From: Chloroflexota bacterium
GTDB taxonomy: Bacteria > Chloroflexota > Anaerolineae > Anaerolineales > Villigracilaceae
NCBI GenBank assembly: GCA_016213105.1
Contig: JACRBN010000016.1
Coordinates: 1-64,000, forward strand
Length of the DNA stretch: 64,000 bases
Direction: 5' to 3'
Below, piece after piece: positions 15,907 through 24,836 of the stretch; the first letter of the stretch is position 1; every line of letters begins with the position of its first letter. The notes under the pieces are model-generated. The model was not told the DNA's origin, ran no database searches, and worked only from the letters and a program-made list of their open reading frames with translations. Both the position numbers and the translations under genes were made by a program.

Positions 15907-17064
15907 CTATTGTCCCCTGACCTCGGCCCAGATGGCCTCGTAAAGCGGCGCAGCATCCCCCACATCCTTGAGCGTATGCCCGTTTGCAACCGCAGCGGAA
16001 GGCGGGTGAATGATCGGCGATTCCATGTAGGCAGAATAAATCTCCGGGGAATTGATCTTTGCATATTCCAGGGCGGCAAGATTGGGGATGGTATAAGCAA
16101 AATCGCGCAGGGTCAGCCAGAAGACATCGCCTTGCAGGAGGTAGCTCAACCAGGCGTAGGCGGCATCTGCATGCGCAGAGTCCGCGGGGATAACCCAATT
16201 CTCCTGCCAAAAGATGGCGCCCTCCTGCGGATACACGTACTCGATACTGGGGTTGGCCTGGCTGGCCTTGAACGCCTCCCCGCTCCTGGTAATGCCAATT
16301 TCCACGTCGCCGGTGCCCAGGGCGGTCTTGGGACTGTCGCTGTCGAAGAGCTTTACGAAGGGGATGAACTGGGTCAGTTTTAGTCTGGCCTCCTCCAATT
16401 GAGCGGGGTCGGTGGTGTTGGGATCGTAGCCCAGGGTCAGCAGTGCAACGCCGATCATCACACGCGCATCGTCCAGGACAACCATCCTGCCGCCATATTC
16501 CGTGTCCCACAAGTCACTCCAGGATTGCGGCGGTTTGGTGATCTTTGTCGTGTTGACCACGATGGCATCCGTCCCTGCCAGGTAGGGCAGGCTGTATTGA
16601 TTGCCCGGGTCGAACTCCTGATCCATCCAGGCCTCATCCAGGTTGGCAATCGCCGACAACTTGGATGAATCCAGGCCCTGCAGGCGTCCCTCATGGATCA
16701 GGCGGGGCACCATGTAATCCGGCGACAGGATCAGATCAGGGGTGTTTTCCCCGCCAGTCACCTTTTCATACATCTCGTCGGGATTGGAATACTCCATGCG
16801 AACCAACTCAATGCCGTACACCATCTCGAAACAATCCAGCATTTCCTGCGGGATCGATTCGGTCCGCGCCAGAATGTTCAATTCCTGCGAGGCAACCTCG
16901 ACGCGGGGAGTCGGTTCGGGACAGACAAACCCGGTCGTCGTGACCCGCGAGGTCTCAGCGGCAGGCGCCTCGACAGTCTCCACGGGCTTGGCCCCACAGG
17001 CAGTCAAGACCATGCTGATAATGAGCAAACATGCAAACAACTTATAGAAATCAGTCCGGCTCAT
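15907..17064 (-). CDS. PotD-like ABC substrate-binding lipoprotein
   Basis: The 385-residue protein begins with a lipoprotein signal, with lipobox LTAC and Cys23 as the acylated residue. The mature part has the spermidine/putrescine-binding fold style: LNILARTESIPQEMLDCFE, TPDLILSPDYMVPRLI, YSLPYLAGTDAIVVNT, SWSDLWDTEYGGRMVVLDD and a C-terminal WLSYLLQ. It should capture a polyamine or similar amine outside the membrane. No ABC permease or ATPase lies next to it, so it must share a transporter encoded elsewhere or act as a sensor. The neighbouring gene on the upstream side is a putrescine aminotransferase homologue, which supports a polyamine ligand. Confidence 0.82.
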   Translation of the reverse strand: MSRTDFYKLFACLLIISMVLTACGAKPVETVEAPAAETSRVTTTGFVCPEPTPRVEVASQELNILARTESIPQEMLDCFEMVYGIELVRMEYSNPDEMYEKVTGGENTPDLILSPDYMVPRLIHEGRLQGLDSSKLSAIANLDEAWMDQEFDPGNQYSLPYLAGTDAIVVNTTKITKPPQSWSDLWDTEYGGRMVVLDDARVMIGVALLTLGYDPNTTDPAQLEEARLKLTQFIPFVKLFDSDSPKTALGTGDVEIGITRSGEAFKASQANPSIEYVYPQEGAIFWQENWVIPADSAHADAAYAWLSYLLQGDVFWLTLRDFAYTIPNLAALEYAKINSPEIYSAYMESPIIHPPSAAVANGHTLKDVGDAAPLYEAIWAEVRGQ

Positions 17065-17303
17065 GCCTTACTCCTTTTCCATATTTTCAGCCATGCACAG
17101 GCTCGCAACCCAGCCTGCTCCGTCCGGTTGGATCGGCAACGAACCCCGGCGCGGCCATTCGGCGCCCGCCTCCGATCTCTCCCTGAGCATCCAAATTGGC
17201 GAATAGCATCATAATTCAAGATGAAAGTGGAAGGTTCAATTTGGGAAACCTGCAACAAATTTGTCACGGAGTCGCCCCGGCCCAGGATGAGTCATGATTT
17301 CAA

Positions 17304-17350
17304 GAAAAATGGCATCAGCCACCCATTTTCTGGGGACTGATGCCATAAGA
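17304..17350 (-). terminator. Terminator of the putrescine aminotransferase gene
   Basis: ATGGCATCAG (17309-17318) pairs with CTGATGCCAT (17337-17346), with a smaller internal stem. On the minus strand the hairpin is followed by TTTTTCTTG, about 20 bases past the stop codon at 17371. Confidence 0.8.
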
Positions 17351-17370
17351 ATGGTGCAGCAAATCGACGC

Positions 17371-18732
17371 TTATACGGCCTGCGCGACCTCTTCCACGGC
17401 TTCCGCGAGGCAGCCCAGGCCTTCGTTGATCTCATCGTAGGTGATAACCAGCGGAGGCTCGATGCGGATGGTCTGGGCGCTGGTCAGGGCGCCGGCCACA
17501 AGCACGCCGCGCTTGAAGAGGGCCGCAGCCACCTGTCCGCCGATCTCGGGGGTTTGGAAATGCTGGCCGATGAGCAGCCCCTTGCCGGTGACGTTCTTGT
17601 ATACCTTCGGGTATTTCGCCGCCAGTTCCTGCACTTTGGGCATGATGTAATCGCCCTTCTCCTTCGCCACTTCCCAGAGACGGTCACGCACGGTGACGTT
17701 GATGGCGGCGATGGCCGCGGAACAGGCCAACGCGCCGCCGCCCGTGGTGGTGGTTTGCAGGAAGGGATTCGGGTACATGAAGGGCTGGAAGATTTCCTCG
17801 GTGGTGACGACCGCGCAAATCGGCATCACGCCGCCGCCCAGCGACTTGGCCACCGCGATGATGTCGGGGACGACATCCCAGTGATCGACGCCCCACAGCT
17901 TGCCGGTGCGTCCCAGGCCGGTCTGCACCTCGTCGGCGATGAGCAGGGCGCCGTACTTCTTCGTGGCGGCGCGGATGCGCGGCCAGAAGTCATCGGGCGG
18001 AACGATGCCGCCCGCCTCGCCCTGGATGGGCTCCATCAGCACGCCCGCGACGCCCACGCCGATCTTGTCGCAGATCTCGAGCTGCAGCTCGACCGCCGCC
18101 GCATCCCCAAACGGGACGTGGTAGACAGGCCCGCCGTACAACACGCCGGGCGGGACGCGATAATCCGCCTTGCCCAGCATCGAGAGCGCGCCCATCGTCT
18201 TGCCGTGGAAGGCCTTGACCGCCACGATGAAGGCCGGCTTCTGCGTGTAGACCTTGGCCAGTTTGATGGCCGCTTCAATCGACTCGGTGCCGCTGGCGGC
18301 AAACCAGGCATATTTCAGATCGCCGGGGGTGATGTCGGCCATCAACTTGGCCAGCACGCCGCGCAGCGGATCGATCAACTCCTGGCTGGGCATGGGCGTG
18401 CGCAACAATTGGGATTGCACCGCCGCCACCACCTCGGGATGACTCCAGCCCAGGTCCATCATGCCGAAGCCGCCCAGAAAGTCGAGGAACCGGCGTCCCA
18501 GCACATCTTCGAAGGTTGCGCCGCGGCCGGTCCACTCGGTGGCAGCCCACTGTCCAGCCTGGGTCACCGATTTGCGATAATCGAGCCAGCCCTTGTTGAA
18601 GTGCTCGGCAAAATTCTGCATGGATTGTTCGATGATCCACTTGCCGACCTCTTCGGGTGGGCGCTCGGGGTTCTTGATGATCTCCAGCCATTTTTGAGCG
18701 TATTCCTGCGCTGAATTCAAGTTTTGGGGCAT
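17371..18732 (-). CDS. patA: Putrescine aminotransferase (PatA/YgjG type)
   Basis: This 453-residue class III enzyme closely follows E. coli YgjG along its length as I remember it: the GWLDYRKSVTQAG segment, FLDFLGGFGMMDLGWSHP, MPSQELIDPLRGVLAKL, KAFHGKTMGALS, MEPIQGEAGGI, Asp267 in ADEVQTGLGRTG, Lys296 in AKSLGGGVMPI, and RGVLVAGALTSAQTIRIEPPL near the end. That family converts putrescine or cadaverine plus 2-oxoglutarate to the aminoaldehyde, which cyclises to pyrroline or piperideine. The neighbouring polyamine-type binding lipoprotein and semialdehyde dehydrogenase fit a diamine-degradation route. Its own terminator follows. Substrate range (putrescine, cadaverine or other diamines) is not fixed by sequence. 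Confidence 0.88.
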   Translation of the reverse strand: MPQNLNSAQEYAQKWLEIIKNPERPPEEVGKWIIEQSMQNFAEHFNKGWLDYRKSVTQAGQWAATEWTGRGATFEDVLGRRFLDFLGGFGMMDLGWSHPEVVAAVQSQLLRTPMPSQELIDPLRGVLAKLMADITPGDLKYAWFAASGTESIEAAIKLAKVYTQKPAFIVAVKAFHGKTMGALSMLGKADYRVPPGVLYGGPVYHVPFGDAAAVELQLEICDKIGVGVAGVLMEPIQGEAGGIVPPDDFWPRIRAATKKYGALLIADEVQTGLGRTGKLWGVDHWDVVPDIIAVAKSLGGGVMPICAVVTTEEIFQPFMYPNPFLQTTTTGGGALACSAAIAAINVTVRDRLWEVAKEKGDYIMPKVQELAAKYPKVYKNVTGKGLLIGQHFQTPEIGGQVAAALFKRGVLVAGALTSAQTIRIEPPLVITYDEINEGLGCLAEAVEEVAQAV

Positions 18733-18753
18733 GATCTTCTCCTTTGGTTTGGA

Positions 18754-18784
18754 GACCCTAAAGGTTTTCGAGACCTTTAGGGTC
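18754..18784. repeat. Hairpin repeat GACCCTAAAGG, copy 1
   Basis: GACCCTAAAGG and CCTTTAGGGTC form an 11-bp perfect stem between the symporter stop codon and the aminotransferase start. A near-identical hairpin occurs at 63367-63397, 44 kb away, so it is a dispersed repeat that may also act as a terminator. Confidence 0.65.
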
Positions 18785-18791
18785 TTTCTTG

Positions 18792-20459
18792 CTATTGATC
18801 GTACTCTTCGGGGCGCAGCTTGCGGAGCGCATCCTTGATAGGTGTGATGCCAAGGAAGTGGAAGGGGTTGGTATCGAGTTCTTTGCCGTCCACATCGGTG
18901 ATGGGCATGGGTGGATTCTGCTTCTGGGTCGCCAGCGAGACCACGATCATGACCAGAATGGAAATCAGGAAGGCGGGCAGGGAGGAAATGTAAACCGCAT
19001 CCCAGAAGGCGCAGTCCATGCTGTACGCGCGGTCAGCCAGCAGGCTGAGATCGCCGCCGGTGCAGACGATGGCGGTCGAGTCGCCTCCCAGGCCAAATTG
19101 GTAGGCCACCCAGGTTAAGATTGCCCAGGAAATCCAGCCGCCCAACACAGCCGACACGGCGCCATATCCGTTGCCCTTCTTCCAATACATGCCAAAGATG
19201 AACGGCGTAACCAAACCCACCAACAGCAGAGTCCAGGCCACCACGCCCAACTCATAGATGACCTGGGCGGTCAGGGCGAAGACGATGCCAATGAAGCCGT
19301 TGATGCCCACCATGATGCGCGTCCATTTGACTTCCTGGGTGGGGTCGAGTTTCTTGCCAAAGAGCGGGAACAGGTTCTGGGTGACAACCGAAGCGCCAGC
19401 CAGCAGGGAACTGTCCGAGGTGCTCATCAACGCAGAGGTAAGGGCCGCCATGAAGATGGCAGTCAGAACAGGCGGAACATACTGTAACGCCGCGCTGACC
19501 AAAACGTTATCCGGGTTATCCATGGCCGGGTTGAGTTTGAACATCATGATGCCGATTAACGGGGACATGATGCCGAAGAACAGGTAGAGCCCGCCTGCCA
19601 TGTACGTGCCCCACACAGCGGTGGATTCGTTACGGGCGGACATGGAACGCTGGAACAAGTCCTGGGTGGGGATGGAGCCAAGGCCGATGGAAAGCCAGGC
19701 GGCAATCCAGTACATCCAGCCCATCGAGCCGAAGTAGCCCAGGTAGCCGCCTTCGCCAGCCATATCGGGCAGCAGGGTGAAGGGATTGGGGTTGTACAAG
19801 GTCGATTCGATGCCAGTCAACCCGCTCCAGCCGCCCACCTGGTAGAGGACAAAGCCGAAGATCAGGGCCACACCGCCAGCAGTGAAGAACATCTGGATGA
19901 AGTCGAGCAGGGTATCGGCCAGCATACCGCCAAGCATGGTATAGCCCGAAACCCAAACCGCCACGAGGATCATACCGACTTCAATCGGCACACTGGGGAA
20001 AAGGGCGTTGACAATCGTGCCGGCCGCCACCATCTGCGCGCCCGTCCAGACGAAGTAGGTCATCAACTGACCGATGGAAGCCATGATGGTCATCCACTTG
20101 CCGTAGCGGTGTTCGAAGAAATCCACCACGGTCAGGTAGCGGGCGCGGCGCATCAGGCGGGTGAAGAAGAAGCCCGAGATAAAGAGACAGGCCGCAGCGC
20201 CAAACGGGTCAAAGATCACGCCCTGAAAACCATACATATAACCCGAAGACGAAGCCCCCATCAACGTTTCGGCGGCGAACCAGGTCGCCATGACCGACGC
20301 GCCGATCATGTAAATGGGCAGACTGCGCCCAGCCACAATATAGTCGGCGGCATTCGAGACCTTCCGCGAAGCCCAAATACCCACGCCCATGCGCACGGCA
20401 AAGAAGCCCACGATGAAGGTCACGATCAACCAAACGTACTGATAACCTGACAGATCCAT
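18792..20459 (-). CDS. Sodium:solute symporter family protein
   Basis: The 555-residue protein has about 13 predicted helices and family marks: helix 1 followed by SNAADYIVAGRSLP, the AETLMGASSSGYMYGFQG region, VWTGAQMVAAGTIVNALF and GAGP-like LGSIPTQDLFQRSMSARNE in the sodium symporter signature region. MSTSDSSLLAGAS gives the conserved Na2-site serines. It imports a small organic solute with sodium; the family includes carriers for proline, pantothenate and sugars. Because genes on both sides are aminotransferases and an aldehyde dehydrogenase, an amino acid, beta-alanine or GABA-like substrate is plausible. A loop of about 30 residues with two cysteines near 455-490 is unusual. Confidence 0.85.
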   Translation of the reverse strand: MDLSGYQYVWLIVTFIVGFFAVRMGVGIWASRKVSNAADYIVAGRSLPIYMIGASVMATWFAAETLMGASSSGYMYGFQGVIFDPFGAAACLFISGFFFTRLMRRARYLTVVDFFEHRYGKWMTIMASIGQLMTYFVWTGAQMVAAGTIVNALFPSVPIEVGMILVAVWVSGYTMLGGMLADTLLDFIQMFFTAGGVALIFGFVLYQVGGWSGLTGIESTLYNPNPFTLLPDMAGEGGYLGYFGSMGWMYWIAAWLSIGLGSIPTQDLFQRSMSARNESTAVWGTYMAGGLYLFFGIMSPLIGIMMFKLNPAMDNPDNVLVSAALQYVPPVLTAIFMAALTSALMSTSDSSLLAGASVVTQNLFPLFGKKLDPTQEVKWTRIMVGINGFIGIVFALTAQVIYELGVVAWTLLLVGLVTPFIFGMYWKKGNGYGAVSAVLGGWISWAILTWVAYQFGLGGDSTAIVCTGGDLSLLADRAYSMDCAFWDAVYISSLPAFLISILVMIVVSLATQKQNPPMPITDVDGKELDTNPFHFLGITPIKDALRKLRPEEYDQ

Positions 20460-20584
20460 TTCTCGTCTCCTTTTGTGAAATCCCGCTCCTTGGCGGGTTG
20501 GATGCCTTGTTGGCAGTCTCCTGGTTCGCAGTTCAAAACCGATAAGGCGCTATCCAGGGGACGAGGGTTATCCGCAGACCACTT

Positions 20585-22051
20585 CTAAAACTTGCGACTC
20601 CATTCCTTCGGCCAGCGTTCGACCACCACCTTCTTTTGCGTGAAGAATTCAACCGCGTCCATCGACTGGCCGTGCATATCGCCGAAGAATGAATCCTTCC
20701 AGCCGCTGAACGGGAAGAATGCCATCGGCGCGGCCACACCAATATTGATGCCGATATTGCCCGCTTCGACCTCGTAGCGGAATTTGCGCGCCGCCGCCCC
20801 GCTCGACGTGAACAGGCTGGCCTGGTTGCCGTACGAATGGCTGTTCGCCAGGGCAATGGCTTCCTCGATGGTGTTGACGTGCATCAGCCCCAGCACGGGG
20901 CCGAAGACCTCGGTGCGCCACAATTCACTGCCAGGCTGGACGTCGGTCACAATCGTCGGGCGCACGAAGTTGCCCTGCTCATAGCCCTTGACCGTTATCC
21001 CGCGCCCGTCCACGCAGACGTTGGCCCCTTCCGCCGCGCCGATACCGATCAGCTGCTCGACGCGCAGCTTGCTGGCAGGGTTGATGAGCGGCCCCATCTG
21101 AATCCCAGCATCCAAACCATAGCCAACCGTGCGGGTGGAGGCGGCGTCGCAGATCAACTCGGTGAACTCGTTGCGCGCCTCGCCCACCGTCACCGCCAGC
21201 GAGACGGCCAGGCAGCGCTGGCCCGCGCAGCCGAAGGCCGAGTCGGCGATGATCTTGGTCGCCATATCCATGTCGGCATCGGGCAGGATGATGACGGGAT
21301 TCTTGGCCCCGCCCTGGGCCTGCACCCGTTTCCCGTTGGCCGAGCCGCGGCTGTAGATGTACTTCGCCACACTGGTCGAGCCGACAAAGGTGATCGCGCG
21401 GATGGCGGGATGGTCGAGGATGCCATCCACGGCCTCCTTCGCGCCGTTGACCATGTTGACCACGCCCTTCGGGAAGCCGACCTGCTCGATCAACTTGAAG
21501 ATGTACTGCATGGTCATCGGAACTTTTTCGGAAGGCTTGACGATGTAGGTGTTGCCCGCCGCCAGCGCATAAGGCAGGTACCAGAACAGGATCATGCCGG
21601 GGAAGTTGAACGGCGCAATGGTGGCGCACACGCCCACCGGCTGGCGGATCATCAACTCGTCGATGCCGGGCGCGATGTCCTCCACGAATTCGCCCTTGCC
21701 CAGGTGCGGCATGCCGCAGGCCATCTCGATATTCTCATAGGCGCGCACCATCTCAGCCTTGGATTCTTCGAAGGTCTTGCCCGCCTCCATAGTGATCAGC
21801 TTCGCGATCTCGTCGCCGTGTTCGCGCATCACATTGCGCAGCTTGAACAGATACTGCGCGCGGTCCTGCACGGGAGTCCGCCGCCAGGCCGGCAGGGCCT
21901 CGCTGGCCGCCTTCGCCGCCGCGTCGACTTCCGCTTTGCCGCACAAAGGCGTCCTGGCGATCACCTCGCCTGTGGCCGGGTTGACCACATCGAAATATTC
22001 GCTGACCTCGGGCTTGATCCACTCGCCATTGATGTAGTTTAAGATTTCCAT
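20585..22051 (-). CDS. mmsA: CoA-acylating (methyl)malonate-semialdehyde dehydrogenase
   Basis: I chose the ATG at 22051 ([11 protein letters not shown]), which has GGAG 6 bases upstream. The 488-residue protein has the aldehyde dehydrogenase fold with catalytic Cys280 in GCAGQRC. The segment QGGAKN replaces the usual ELGGKN, losing the general-base glutamate, which is the mark of the CoA-dependent MmsA/IolA branch. [16 protein letters not shown] and FFTQKKVV near the end also fit. The enzyme turns malonate- or methylmalonate-semialdehyde plus CoA and NAD into acetyl- or propionyl-CoA with loss of CO2. Beta-alanine transamination yields malonate semialdehyde, so the adjacent omega-aminotransferase at 22121 could feed it. 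Confidence 0.88.
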   Translation of the reverse strand: MEILNYINGEWIKPEVSEYFDVVNPATGEVIARTPLCGKAEVDAAAKAASEALPAWRRTPVQDRAQYLFKLRNVMREHGDEIAKLITMEAGKTFEESKAEMVRAYENIEMACGMPHLGKGEFVEDIAPGIDELMIRQPVGVCATIAPFNFPGMILFWYLPYALAAGNTYIVKPSEKVPMTMQYIFKLIEQVGFPKGVVNMVNGAKEAVDGILDHPAIRAITFVGSTSVAKYIYSRGSANGKRVQAQGGAKNPVIILPDADMDMATKIIADSAFGCAGQRCLAVSLAVTVGEARNEFTELICDAASTRTVGYGLDAGIQMGPLINPASKLRVEQLIGIGAAEGANVCVDGRGITVKGYEQGNFVRPTIVTDVQPGSELWRTEVFGPVLGLMHVNTIEEAIALANSHSYGNQASLFTSSGAAARKFRYEVEAGNIGINIGVAAPMAFFPFSGWKDSFFGDMHGQSMDAVEFFTQKKVVVERWPKEWSRKF

Positions 22052-22066
22052 ATGTTCTCCAAAGAT

Positions 22067-22120
22067 GGTCAAAGGTCGCAAGTCGAGAGTCACTTGACCT
22101 TCGACCTTTGACCTTCGACT
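22067..22120. repeat. Intergenic palindromic repeat (GGTCAAAGGTC family)
   Basis: GGTCAAAGGTCGCAAGTCG on one side and CGACCTTTGACC with flanking GACTTT words on the other give an imperfect inverted repeat filling the gap between the aldehyde dehydrogenase start and the aminotransferase stop. Confidence 0.6.
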
Positions 22121-23446
22121 TTATTTGATTTTCGCGTCCGCAGCTTCCAGCGCCTTCTCGACGATGACCAGGCCTTCGTCGAGCTGCTCCTGCGTGATGC
22201 ACAGCGGCGGCACAATGAAGAGCATGCTGCCCATGTTGTTGGCCATGATGAAGGTGAACAGCCCGTTCTCACGCAGAATTTTTCCAACCTCCCCCATCAC
22301 TGAAGCGGGGAAAATTTCCTTCGTTTCGCGGTTTTGTACCAACTCCAGGGTGCTGAATAGGCCGATGTAACGCACATCCCCGACCGAGGGATGACGCTCC
22401 TTGATGCCTTCCAGGCATTCGCCGAGATACTTGCCCACCGTCGCCGCGTTCTCGATGAGATGATCCTCCTCGTACACGTCGATGGTGGCGAGTGCTGCGG
22501 CGCAGGCCAGCGCGTGACCGTTGTAGGTCAGCCCGGCATAGAGATATTTATCGTTGAAGAAGTCTGCGATCTTGTCCGTGACGATGACCGCGCCGAGCGG
22601 AACGTATCCACTGGTGATGCCTTTTGCGGTGGTAATGATGTCGGGCGTCACACCCCAGTTGTCGACGGCGAACCATTGGCCGGTGCGGCCCCAGCCGCTC
22701 ATCACTTCGTCCGAAATCAGCAGGATGCCGTACTTGTCGCAGATTTCGCGCACGCGCGGCCAGTAATCATCGGGCGGGACGATCAACCCGTTCGAGCCGA
22801 CCACGCCTTCCATGATAATGGCGGCGATCTTGTCGGGGCCTTCGTAGCGGATGACCTCTTCGAGATGCGCAATGCACTCGCGCTTGCAGGATTCCTTTTT
22901 CTGCCCGAACGGACAGCGATAACAGAACGGGTCGAGGAAATGCACCCCGCCGGGCATGGTCGGCTCAACCGCCAGGCGGCGATAGTCGCCGGTCAGCGCG
23001 ATGGAGCCGTGCGTCGCGCCGTGGTACGAGCGATAGCGCGCCAAAATCTTGTGCCGCCCGGTGTAGAAGCGCGCGATCTTGATGGCATTCTCATTGGCTT
23101 CCGAACCACCCAGGGCAAAGAAGGTTTTCTTGAGGTTGCCCGGCGTGACCTCCGCCAGCCGTTTGCCCAGCAGGGCGCGCACATCCGTGGTGTTGCCCGG
23201 ATGCACGAAGCACACCTTCGCAGCCTGATCCTGGATGGCCTTGACCACCTTCGGGTGCTGGTGGCCGATGTTGGTATTCATCAGTTGGGACGAAAAATCG
23301 ATGTAGCGTTTTCCGTCCGTATCCCAGAAGTAAATCCCCTCCGCTTTTTCGACCGGGATGGGGCTGGCTTGTCCCTGTACCGACCAGGAGAAAAAGGTGT
23401 ATTCCCTGCTGAGATCGACAATTTCTTTCGAGGTTAAGTTTGACAT
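22121..23446 (-). CDS. Class III omega-amino acid:pyruvate-type aminotransferase
   Basis: The 441-residue enzyme shows DGKRYIDFSSQLMNTNIGHQHP, GGSEANENAIKIARFYTGR, YRSYHGATHG, Asp246 in SDEVMSGWGRTGQW and Lys275 in TTAKGITSGYVPLGAV. That style matches beta-alanine:pyruvate and taurine:pyruvate aminotransferases. A cysteine cluster, Cys175-X2-Cys178-X8-Cys187-X3-Cys191, lies between the PLP-binding halves and could bind a metal, as seen in some relatives. Only 69 bp separate its stop codon from the MmsA start, so the pair could work in series: beta-alanine to malonate semialdehyde, then to acetyl-CoA. Taurine or another omega-amine cannot be excluded. Confidence 0.83.
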   Translation of the reverse strand: MSNLTSKEIVDLSREYTFFSWSVQGQASPIPVEKAEGIYFWDTDGKRYIDFSSQLMNTNIGHQHPKVVKAIQDQAAKVCFVHPGNTTDVRALLGKRLAEVTPGNLKKTFFALGGSEANENAIKIARFYTGRHKILARYRSYHGATHGSIALTGDYRRLAVEPTMPGGVHFLDPFCYRCPFGQKKESCKRECIAHLEEVIRYEGPDKIAAIIMEGVVGSNGLIVPPDDYWPRVREICDKYGILLISDEVMSGWGRTGQWFAVDNWGVTPDIITTAKGITSGYVPLGAVIVTDKIADFFNDKYLYAGLTYNGHALACAAALATIDVYEEDHLIENAATVGKYLGECLEGIKERHPSVGDVRYIGLFSTLELVQNRETKEIFPASVMGEVGKILRENGLFTFIMANNMGSMLFIVPPLCITQEQLDEGLVIVEKALEAADAKIK

Positions 23447-23463
23447 GGGGTTTCCTTGTGCAT

Positions 23464-23518
23464 AAAGGTCTAAAGTCGCAGGTCAAAGGTCCCGACCTTT
23501 GACTTTCGACCTTTGACT
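23464..23518. repeat. Intergenic palindromic repeat (GGTCAAAGGTC family)
   Basis: AAAGGTCTAAAGTCGCAGG and GACCTTTGACTTTCGACC form an imperfect inverted repeat between two aminotransferase genes. It is the fourth copy of this class in the minus-strand catabolic cluster. Confidence 0.6.
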
Positions 23519-24821
23519 ATTTTTTCGCTTCCTTCACAATATCCGCATACACGTTCAGCGTTTCATCGATGTCGGCGTCGCTGTGCGAGTAACACAGGAA
23601 CCAGGGCTCGCGGGCGTCGTGGTCGGGCATCACGCCGCGCTCGATGGCCTTTTCGACCAGGCTCAGGTAGAGATCCTGTTCGCTTGTGCTCCAATCGCGC
23701 TGGCAGGAGACGCCGTCCACGCCCAGGGCAAACGAGAACATGGCGGGATATCCGCTCATCACCACGGGGATGCCATTATCCTCGAAGATGTCCTTCAAGC
23801 CGTCCATCAGGCGCTGGCCGCGCCGGGCGATGGTTTGCAGGACGGGCTGCTCACGCAGGAGGCTGAGGGTGGCGTAGGCGGCCGCGACCCCGGGTTTGTT
23901 GTTCGTGTACGTCCCGCCCTGTGAAACGCCCTTGCCGATAATGGACATGATCTCGGCCCTGCCGCCGATGGCCGCCACAGGGTAGCCGTTGCCCAGGGCC
24001 TTGGCGTACGTGGCCAGGTCCGGGCGGAGGTTGTAATATTCCTGCGCACCACCGCTGGCTATACGAAAACCTGTTTTGACCTCATCCAGGATGAAGATCG
24101 TTCCATGTTCGGTTGTGCGCTGGCGGATCAACTCCAGGAAGCCGGGCTTCGGCTCGATCGCGCCGCAATTGCCCTGGCACGGCTCGGTGATGACCGCCGC
24201 AATCTGATCGCCGAAGGAGCGCATCATCCGCTCGAAGCCTTCGAAATCATTGAACGGCAGGGTGATGATATTTTCGCGCATCGTCTTTGGGATGCCTGAA
24301 GAGGCAGGTACGGGGATCGGGCTGCGGGCGTTGCCGTAGGCCTCGATGGGCGCGTAGGTGGACCAAAGTGTGTGATCGTGGAAGCCGTGATAATTGCCTT
24401 CGAATTTCAGGATGATGTCCCGCCCGGTAAAAGCGCGCGCGATACGAATGGCATGCATGGTGGCCTCGGTGCCCGAGCAGGCCAGCCGCACCATCTCCAC
24501 GCCGGGGCACATCTCCACCATCATTTCGACCAGGGCCACTTCCAATTCGCCCGTCATGGCGAACAGGGAGCCTTTCTGAATCTCCTCGAACACCTTTGTG
24601 TCGACCTCGTCATAGGCATGGCCGAGGATGATCGGCCCAAACGCCATGCGGTAATCGATGTAGCGCTTGCCGTCCACATCCCACATGTAGGCGCCCTTGC
24701 CCCTTTCGACATAGGGGGTGATTCCTTCGCCCCAATAGCGGAAATTGGAATTGACCCCCAGCGGAATTACCTTTTGAGCGCGCTTCTGCAACGACTGACT
24801 TTTCGCGCCAAACAGACTCAT
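23517..24821 (-). CDS. Glutamate-1-semialdehyde-aminomutase-like class III aminotransferase
   Basis: The 434-residue protein has YVERGKGAYMWDVDGKRYIDYRM, LACSGTEATMHAIRIARAFTGR, YHGFHDH, Asp246 in ILDEVKTGFR and Lys274 in YAKALGNGYPVAAIGG. These match the HemL-like branch, but the gene is in a catabolic cluster far from tetrapyrrole genes, and an almost parallel enzyme exists at 7171. An amino-acid or amine substrate is therefore more likely than glutamate-1-semialdehyde. Its stop codon lies close to a palindromic repeat, and an Lrp/AsnC gene begins 15 bp past the other side (24837), so the regulator is probably read before it in the same transcript. Confidence 0.82.
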   Translation of the reverse strand: MSLFGAKSQSLQKRAQKVIPLGVNSNFRYWGEGITPYVERGKGAYMWDVDGKRYIDYRMAFGPIILGHAYDEVDTKVFEEIQKGSLFAMTGELEVALVEMMVEMCPGVEMVRLACSGTEATMHAIRIARAFTGRDIILKFEGNYHGFHDHTLWSTYAPIEAYGNARSPIPVPASSGIPKTMRENIITLPFNDFEGFERMMRSFGDQIAAVITEPCQGNCGAIEPKPGFLELIRQRTTEHGTIFILDEVKTGFRIASGGAQEYYNLRPDLATYAKALGNGYPVAAIGGRAEIMSIIGKGVSQGGTYTNNKPGVAAAYATLSLLREQPVLQTIARRGQRLMDGLKDIFEDNGIPVVMSGYPAMFSFALGVDGVSCQRDWSTSEQDLYLSLVEKAIERGVMPDHDAREPWFLCYSHSDADIDETLNVYADIVKEAKK

Positions 24822-24836
24822 ATGACCTCCGGTGAA

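Noticed and set aside
23517..24821. Assignment of the HemL-like enzyme to tetrapyrrole synthesis
   Set aside because: The cluster has no other tetrapyrrole gene and has two HemL-like paralogues next to catabolic genes, so an aminotransferase role is more likely. The symbol hemL was not used.
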